64,000 bases of DNA, taken from contig NADL03000018.1 in NCBI GenBank assembly GCA_002205965.3, forward strand, positions 124,001 to 188,000, read 5' to 3'. Below the pieces are notes generated by a model. That model ran no database searches and was not told where the DNA came from. It saw only the letters and a program-made list of their open reading frames with translations. The DNA is from Kappaphycus alvarezii. Taxonomy: Eukaryota > Rhodophyta > Florideophyceae > Gigartinales > Solieriaceae. Within the stretch, counting starts at the first letter, position 1. Each line of letters opens with the position of its first letter. The translations under genes were made by a program, and so were the position numbers. Shown here in pieces: positions 58,302-64,000 of this stretch.

Positions 58302-59172
58302 TCACCTTTGCCAAGCAATAGCCTTGAGCAACCTCTGTATCGCATTCAACGGCTTAACCGCGGCCGCCTCCTCCGCCGTATACCGTCTCTGCGCAAACGA
58401 CACCGAAAGTTCCCTCTCCCCGACAAACACCTGGTCCTCTTTCCTGCCCTTGCTCCCCCTGTCCCTTTTCTCCTCCCCCGCACGATACACCACCGGTTCC
58501 TCAGCCACCAGTACAAACGCCGCCTCATCGCGGGGCTCATTGCCGCGGGTGCGGAAATCGGGCGTCCATCCGCCGACATTGTGATACCTGAATCCTTGAT
58601 GGTCACACTCCTCCCTTCTGCCTTGTTCCTCCTGCCTTGCCTTTTCCCCGCTGGACCCTTTCCACGTACCGCTACCTTGTTCACATGCCCCTTTGCGCCA
58701 TGGACCCTGCACTCTTGGCACTGGTAGATCATCCGGTGCAAATTCACCGCTCCCCCCTGAGTGGTGAGTGAGGTGGACACATCATCACCGTCTGCCGTTT
58801 CCTCAGCGGAGGGGATGGAAACATCCGTAGACGATTTTCCCTTTCGTTTCCTCTTTTTCTTTTTTTTTTCCTTTTTCAAAGTGACGCCAAACGACAGTGT
58901 TTCGTCATCGGATGTTAAAGATTCCAAGAGTGAGGGACGGTGCGGGAATTCGAAACGAGGTGGGAAATGGTTGCCCAGACTACCCAGGGAACCGCTGCGT
59001 GCTTCGGGGGGATGCGACGGTACCGGAGGCGAGTGTCGGCCATTTCGGGTTGTTTGGGTAATTGAGGAACTACAGAGGAGGAGCGTTCTGCAGGACGACG
59101 CAGCATGTATACTTGATAGGGGTCCTCATTGTCTGGTGGAGGGGGTGGGGGTGATTCGGGTAGCGTTGACAT
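58302..59172 (-). CDS. Basic, lysine-rich probable nuclear protein of unknown function
   Basis: ATG 59172 (MSTLPESPPPPPPDNEDPYQ) opens a frame with a Pro run, then RRPAERSSSVVPQLPKQPEM. In the second frame come SLTSDDETLSFGVTLKKEKK and KKKRKRKGKSS, a strong nuclear localisation signal. HRMIYQCQECRVHGAKGH follows, a Cys/His cluster that may bind zinc. The third frame gives TRGNEPRDEAAFVLVAEEPV and YTAEEAAAVKPLNAIQRLLK, ending at the stop 58302. The three frames adjoin without gaps in sense, so two indels are likely. I do not recognise the family. The size is about 290 residues if joined. Confidence 0.5.
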
Positions 59173-59344
59173 TGGTGGGGGGGAGATGGACAAATGCAGA
59201 AATGTACAGCGGGGGGTGGGGAGGAAGTGGCGGCGTTGGAGAGACTTTTTTTTTTTTTTCTCCGAGGATGGGGATCGTGGGTGGTGCGGTGTGGTGGCGT
59301 TAGCGATTGGATTGATTGATGGGAGGTGATTTAAAAAGGCAAGG

Positions 59345-59366
59345 CCATATATGATACTGTACAGTA
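59345..59366 (-). promoter_or_regulatory. TACTGTACAGTA palindrome with TATA-like element
   Basis: On the minus strand the perfect palindrome TACTGTACAGTA (59355-59366) is followed after two bases by ATATATGG. The ATG of the lysine-rich protein lies about 170 bp further on. It is the same arrangement as upstream of the alanine aminotransferase. Confidence 0.5.
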
Positions 59367-60465
59367 GGCACCAAAACTGTACCTGGCAAAATTGGTTTCC
59401 ATGCGGCTGACAGTTACTTACAGTTACCGAATTATGGACTGTTGATACTAAATTGGTACAGTATCAACGTGAATTGTGGTCTTGTGGCCTCCAAAACTGC
59501 CCCGCGCGTCTGCAGCATCGCATAACGGCAACAGCAACACAAATGGCACATGGGGCAAACGGAAACAACATATAATGCTGTACAGTACTGACGTACAGTA
59601 CAGTACAGTACTACTGTCCATGACATCATTGCCACACCAAAGCAAACCAAAGCGCCGTAGATACCGTTTTTCTCCAACTTGCAAAACCCCCGACCGAACA
59701 GCGCAGCGCATAAAAACGGCGGGCCCATAGCCCTCCAAAAATACCTCACCACTATCTGCACCACTGTCCGTCGCATGCACTGCATGCATCCAAGATGCAT
59801 TCCAGCAAAACGCGGGCAAATGTCGCGTGTCCACTGGTGCGTTTTTTCAGTTACCACCGTCGCATGCGGCGTTTATAAACGGCGCGGCATGTCCGACGCG
59901 GGAAGAGATTGCGGGACATTGGGGCGGATACTGTGTTGTGCTTTGAGGGGAAGGGGGGGACTTTGGGGTTTTTATTGTGGGTTGTGTGTGCGCGGATGTG
60001 GAATTGGTGGTGGGTGTGGATTTTGCGGCTATTTTGTTGGCAGAGTTGTGTTGTGTATGGTACGGTATGGTGCGGTATGCTATGGTTTTGTGTAGTGTGG
60101 ATTGGGCGGATTGCTTGTTTTGGCGCAGATGGGCAGGTGTAGGACTACGTAGTGGTGTTTGTCAGAGTGGCGGCGGCTGGATGCTGTCGTGGCTGATCGA
60201 ATCACACCTCAACCGTTGAGTCCCCCCTCACCTCTTCCCCTCTCCCTCTCCTCTACTGTACCGAGACCAAACTCAGAAACTCAAAAACTGTAAGCCCATA
60301 TACAACTGTAATACCAAACGCCATTCTGAATACTGTAATCCCACATCCTACTGTAATTCCATTGTCATTAAACTTCCTACCCTCCATCATCCCCTAAACC
60401 AACCCCCCCCCTCCCAAACCGCCGTCATCCCAAACCCAAGCACTACCATAACCAAACAAAGTCCA
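59367..60465. other. Intergenic with dense CAGTA array and G-rich tract
   Basis: It contains the densest CAGTA array (59579-59625) and a plus-strand G-rich stretch at 59930-60100. A 138-codon plus frame (59679-60095) has no known domain. At 60250-60360 several ACTGTAAT motifs lie in C-rich sequence upstream of the SNARE candidate. Confidence 0.45.
59579..59625. repeat. Densest CAGTA/TACTG array
   Basis: CTGTACAGTACTG, then GACGTACAGTACAGTACAGTACTACTG. At least six pentamer units occur in 47 bp with a switch of orientation in each half, so the segment is nearly self-complementary. Confidence 0.8.
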
Positions 60466-60806
60466 AATGTCATCCACACCCCTCCTCCCCCCCCGCAACC
60501 TCCCGCCACCCCCCCCCACCCTCCCACACACGAAGACCCCGACCTAACCCACCTCTCCACCTCTGTCACAATACAAAAGCCATTGCCACTGCACTTGCCA
60601 CCGAGCTGGATTCGCAAAACCACCTGCTCGACTCCTCGACTCGCACCTTTCACACGCGCAACATCGCGCCAACATACGTTGCGTAACACGGTGCAGTTTG
60701 CGCGTCGCCTTCGCCGTACAACTTGCGTACGTTTTGTATGCTGTTGTGGCCGCTTGTTTTGCTGATCGTTATGCTTGTTGAGTTGGTTATACATTGGATC
60801 TTTTGA
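60466..60806 (+). CDS. Probable Bet1-like Qc-SNARE, tail-anchored
   Basis: SNAREs drive vesicle fusion; Bet1 types act between ER and Golgi. The ATG at about 60466 opens a Pro-rich start (MSSTPLLPPPQPPATPPHPP), then EDPDLTHLSTSV. After a frame change comes AIATALATELDSQNHLLDSS, with the heptad pattern and the central Gln of the SNARE zero layer (ELDSQN). Next are a basic stretch in another frame (FARRLRRTT) and a C-terminal hydrophobic segment (MLLWPLVLLIVMLVELVIHW) that ends two residues before the stop, as in a tail anchor. About 110 residues is right for the family. The frame changes three times, so the join is inferred; the family call rests on the heptad and tail anchor. Confidence 0.45.
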
Positions 60807-61894
60807 GGGTGGGTTGTGTGATTTGGGTTGGATGTTTGTTGTGTGGATGTGAAATTCGGTGGTTGGGGTGGGAGTTGGAGGACAGGGGGGGTTGGGCGTG
60901 GGATACGTTGTGAGCGAGAGGCGGTTGGGGTGGAGGGCTCAGGTGTGTATAGCATACGGTGTATGGGGAGAGATGTGTGCGGCAAGGGCGTGGAGTATGT
61001 TACTTTATTGAGGGGAAACTACACGAAACTGCGGTTGACTGGTTTTTGCAATTGATGGAGACAAGCGGAGATGCGGCGTGGTTGGCGGAATGGCGTGGGG
61101 GGAGGGCGTGGCTGGTGCGCCGAGGAGAGACTCGGTGGATGTATCGGTGGGTATTGGGGGACATGGTGTTGTAGTGTACAAGCAGTGCAACTTTATAAAT
61201 CGTTGTATTCGTTTAGATGCAATATTGCCCTTTGAAAGTATAAGAGTAAGGGTTTTGTTGGAGAGGTTTGTCGCAGCGTGGGTGTATCTTTGCATGCGAC
61301 GGTTGTGGCGTGATGGTGTGGCTTCCACTTGCTTCCACTTACGAGGCATCGTAACGTGCGGAAAAGTAAATGCATCTGACGTGATGCAACCAAAACTTGC
61401 AATGAGCATGTTATTGGCGTGGCGCCCTACGTCAAGCCCCTCTGACTGGAACGGTAAATGGTGGGATCTTGGGAAAGAAACACGTTTGCGAATGGAATGA
61501 TGAATCGCACGGTCTGAATTTGGTTTTTTTTAGGAGGTTGCAAAAAGAATGTAACGGCCGATCTTTACTCACTTTTTGTGGGTGCTCCCCCCCTTGTTAA
61601 TAGCCTACCTGCCTGCCTGCCCTTTCCGGAGTGCTTGTTTCCACAATGTCACCATTTTAAAATTTTGATTCTGGTTTATCTGCAAGACCAAAAAAAAAAT
61701 GAATCCCAAAACCCTACTTACTCGATGTAACGAAAAAAGAGCAAAGCAGGCCTCCAATAAGACTGTGCCTTTTAAGAAACCCATTTCATTTTTCATGGGA
61801 CACATGCGCTCCTCTCACGCACCACACAAGTGAGCCATCGTCAGGGCCCAACCCCATCCTCATCTGCTCATTCTCCTTACTCCTCACTTTTATA
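60807..61894. other. G-rich tract and unassigned interval
   Basis: 60810-61160 is G-rich on the plus strand (GGTGGGTTGTGTG, GGGGGGTTGGG), directly after the SNARE candidate. Frames at 61005-61409 (minus) and 61078-61500 (plus) overlap and have no motif. I see no gene between here and the aminotransferase promoter. Confidence 0.4.
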
Positions 61895-61948
61895 GGCATT
61901 GCCCCTCTCCACCCTCCCCTCCCCCAACCTCATCCGTCTCCTCCCCCC

Positions 61949-61967
61949 TACTGTACTGTATATATAC
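61949..61967 (+). promoter_or_regulatory. TACTGTACTGTATATATAC promoter element of the aminotransferase gene
   Basis: Two TACTG units run directly into TATATATA, 37 bp before the ATG at 62004, inside a C-rich stretch. The distance fits a TATA box with a very short 5' UTR. Confidence 0.6.
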
Positions 61968-62003
61968 ACCCCAACCCTCACCACACCCCATTTCCATCCC
62001 ACA

Positions 62004-63633
62004 ATGTTCCGTATCTTCACAAACCGTCTTCTCCCCCTACGTTCAATGAGCCAAAGATTCCCCATCTCCCCCACCTCCTCTTCAACCGCCATTTACACCA
62101 CCCACCATGCCCCCCTGTCAAACGGCATCCCCGCCCCTTCCAACTCCAATCCCCAAACAACCTCCACACCAAAAAGGTCCTGACAAAGGGCGCGGGTGTC
62201 AATCGTCACTCCAAGACATGGAGTATGCAGTCCGAGGTGAACTCGTCCTCCGCGCAGAGGACCTCGCCAAGAAACTCAAGCTCCGCCCCAATCCGCACCC
62301 TCTCTCCCCTTTGACATGTCACCTACTGTAATATAGGCAATCCGCAGAGTGTCGGACAACTTCCTATTACGTTTATTAGACAGGCTTTAGCAGCCGCGGT
62401 ATGTCCTGCATTGATTGGAATGGGTCCTGGTGCACCTGCCAAATCTCCACGGTGTTTCCTGCTGATGTCGAGGAAAGGGTGCGCCAAGTGTTGCACGCCT
62501 CGCACGGCGTCGGTGCTTATAGTGAGAGTCGTGGCTTGGAGATTGTCAGGCGTCGTGTCGCAGATGCTATTCAGAGGAGGGATGGCGGTATCCCTTGCGA
62601 TCCCGATAACGTTTTTCTTACCAACGGCGCCAGTGACGCGGTCAAGGCAATGTTGTCTTTGATTGTTCGGGGACTGGCGACGGTGTTATGATTCCTATAC
62701 CCCAGTATCCGTTGTACTCGGCGTCTATGACTCTATGAGGGGAGTCCAGGTTGGTATTATTTGGATGAGGAAAAGGGATGGAGTTTGAGCATGAATGAAT
62801 TGCAGGAGAGGTTGGAGGAGGCTAGAGGACGCGGCGTTGATGTGAGGGCTATTGTCATTATTAACCCTGGCAATCCTACTGGCCAGGTCTTAACCAGGCA
62901 GAATATGGAGGACGTTATCAGGTTTTGTGAGAGGGAGGGCCTCGTCATTCTGGCAGACGAGGTCTATCAGCGCAACGTTTACGTTTCCCACAAGCCTTTT
63001 ATATCTTTCAAAAAGGTTGTCACAGACTTGCACTCCAAGGTTGAGCTGGCCTCATTTCACTCGGTTTCCAAAGGCGTTTTAGGCGAGTGCGGTCTGAGGG
63101 GGGGATACATGGAGGTCGTCAACATGAACCACGATGTAATAGAGCTTATTTACAAGGTCCTGTCTGTCTCACTTTGCTCCAATATTGTCGGCCAGCTTGC
63201 CGTCGATCTAATGATGACCCGCCAAAGCCTGGGACCCCTCATGAGCTGTACAATGCGGAAGTCACCGAAATCTTCGATTCACTGCGGCGGAAAGCATTGG
63301 CTTTATCGGGGGCCTCAACACCTTTGAGGGAGTGTCGTGTAATCCATCTGAGGGCGCCATGTATCTTTTTCCCAGAATAACCATACCAGAGGCAGCCAAA
63401 GCCGCTGCAGAGATCGTGGAATGGCCTGCCCTGATGTCCTCTATTGCATAGAACTGCTCGAAGAGACAGGGATCTGTGTGGTCCCTGGCTCAGGGTTTGG
63501 CCAAAAGGAAGGAACGTACCACTTTCGAACAACGTTCCTCCCACCAGAGGACCAAATCAGTGATGTTATTGAAAAGATGCGATCCTTCCACAGCAGATTC
63601 ATGAAGAAGTATTCCGCCAATGCTCAAAGTTGA
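62004..63633 (+). CDS. Alanine aminotransferase (glutamate-pyruvate transaminase), PLP-dependent
   Basis: This transfers the amino group between alanine and 2-oxoglutarate, giving pyruvate and glutamate. ATG 62004 gives [20 protein letters not shown], rich in Arg and Ser and lacking acids, like a mitochondrial targeting peptide. In successive frames come [64 protein letters not shown] and [11 protein letters not shown]. These are followed by [14 protein letters not shown] (62856), [11 protein letters not shown] and [20 protein letters not shown], with the PLP-binding Lys at 63070. Then come [10 protein letters not shown] and a C-terminal ending with [20 protein letters not shown]. This matches the alanine aminotransferase family over its full length. 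At least five frame changes occur; two lie in short homopolymers (AAAAA near 62172, CC near 62315). Active-site residues are intact. Confidence 0.93.
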
Positions 63634-64000
63634 AGAAATATGACTACGGGCTGCCTGAGCTCTAGATTGTTTACTTGGTATGTACATTGCTCAATCCCAT
63701 TAAACTACCACGCCAAAGTTAACTGGCTATTTACGCCCCCGAAATCTGATCTAAAATGGACTCACCCCCAGTCGTGTTAAACTTTAGGGGCCTGTCTCAA
63801 GGCTCCGCTATATTCACTGCCAATGCTCTCCATAGAGCTGTCTCCATCGGTCCTGTTCCCTGCTGAGCGGTTCTGCATATATCCATGGCTTCCACACCCA
63901 ATAGCGGCGACAATTGCAATTATGATTGCGACGCTAAGACTCTCTGGACTCGCATTCTGGGTACAAGGTCGATCAGGTTTGCTGTGCTGAGCAGCGCATA
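63634..64000 (+). other. Downstream spacer with possible gene start running off the window
   Basis: After the aminotransferase stop, a 36-residue frame lies at 63756-63866. An ATG at 63885 (MASTPNSGDNCNYDCDAKTL) then stays open to the end of the window, 38 codons. It may be the 5' end of the next gene. No family is recognised from this fragment. Confidence 0.3.

Noticed and set aside
1..64000. CRISPR array, bacterial operons or ribosome binding sites
   Set aside because: No regularly spaced repeats. Introns, Copia and hAT elements and eukaryotic gene families show that this is nuclear eukaryotic DNA.

Overview
This is a stretch of eukaryotic nuclear DNA. Genes carry spliceosomal introns (GTAAGT donors) and are monocistronic on both strands. 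The proteins are eukaryotic types: an AGC kinase, a plant-type B-box/CCT regulator, a probable Bet1-like SNARE and a cytosolic/mitochondrial-type alanine aminotransferase. The B-box plus CCT pair points to a plant or algal lineage, so I infer an alga, but the window does not prove it.

Layout. 0-6.5 kb holds CAGTA/TACTG pentamer repeats, a metallo-beta-lactamase-fold gene (2.6-3.6 kb) and an acidic protein of unknown function (6.0-6.5 kb). 8.27-12.88 kb is a complete but decayed Copia retrotransposon with a 227-bp LTR pair, on the minus strand. 12.9-35 kb is an AT-rich mobile-element desert. It contains a decayed hAT transposase (24.5-26.4 kb) and a second, different Copia element (about 27.06-33.78 kb) with an unexplained coding-like segment on the opposite strand between its RNase H and its left LTR. 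35.7-39.6 kb is a gene block with an acylated AGC kinase (+) and a short-chain dehydrogenase (-). 39.7-46.4 kb is mostly unassigned. 46.4-50.1 kb holds remains of a non-LTR-type reverse transcriptase. 50.6-64 kb is a GC-rich gene block with the B-box/CCT protein (-), a basic lysine-rich nuclear protein (-), the SNARE candidate (+) and alanine aminotransferase (+). Strong C-rich/G-rich strand asymmetry lies around these genes.

Two themes run through the window. First, almost every recognisable gene is interrupted by single-base frame changes, several of them in short homopolymers. The same protein resumes at once in the next frame. This looks more like residual indel errors in a long-read assembly than a cluster of pseudogenes, though the transposons are also truly decayed. 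Gene spans below therefore cover several frames. Second, CAGTA/TACTG pentamers forming palindromes such as TACTGTACAGTA cluster near genes, are rare in the transposon desert, and in three places abut a TATA-like sequence. They are candidate promoter elements.

The host genes do not form one pathway. They are independent housekeeping and regulatory genes set between mobile-element blocks.
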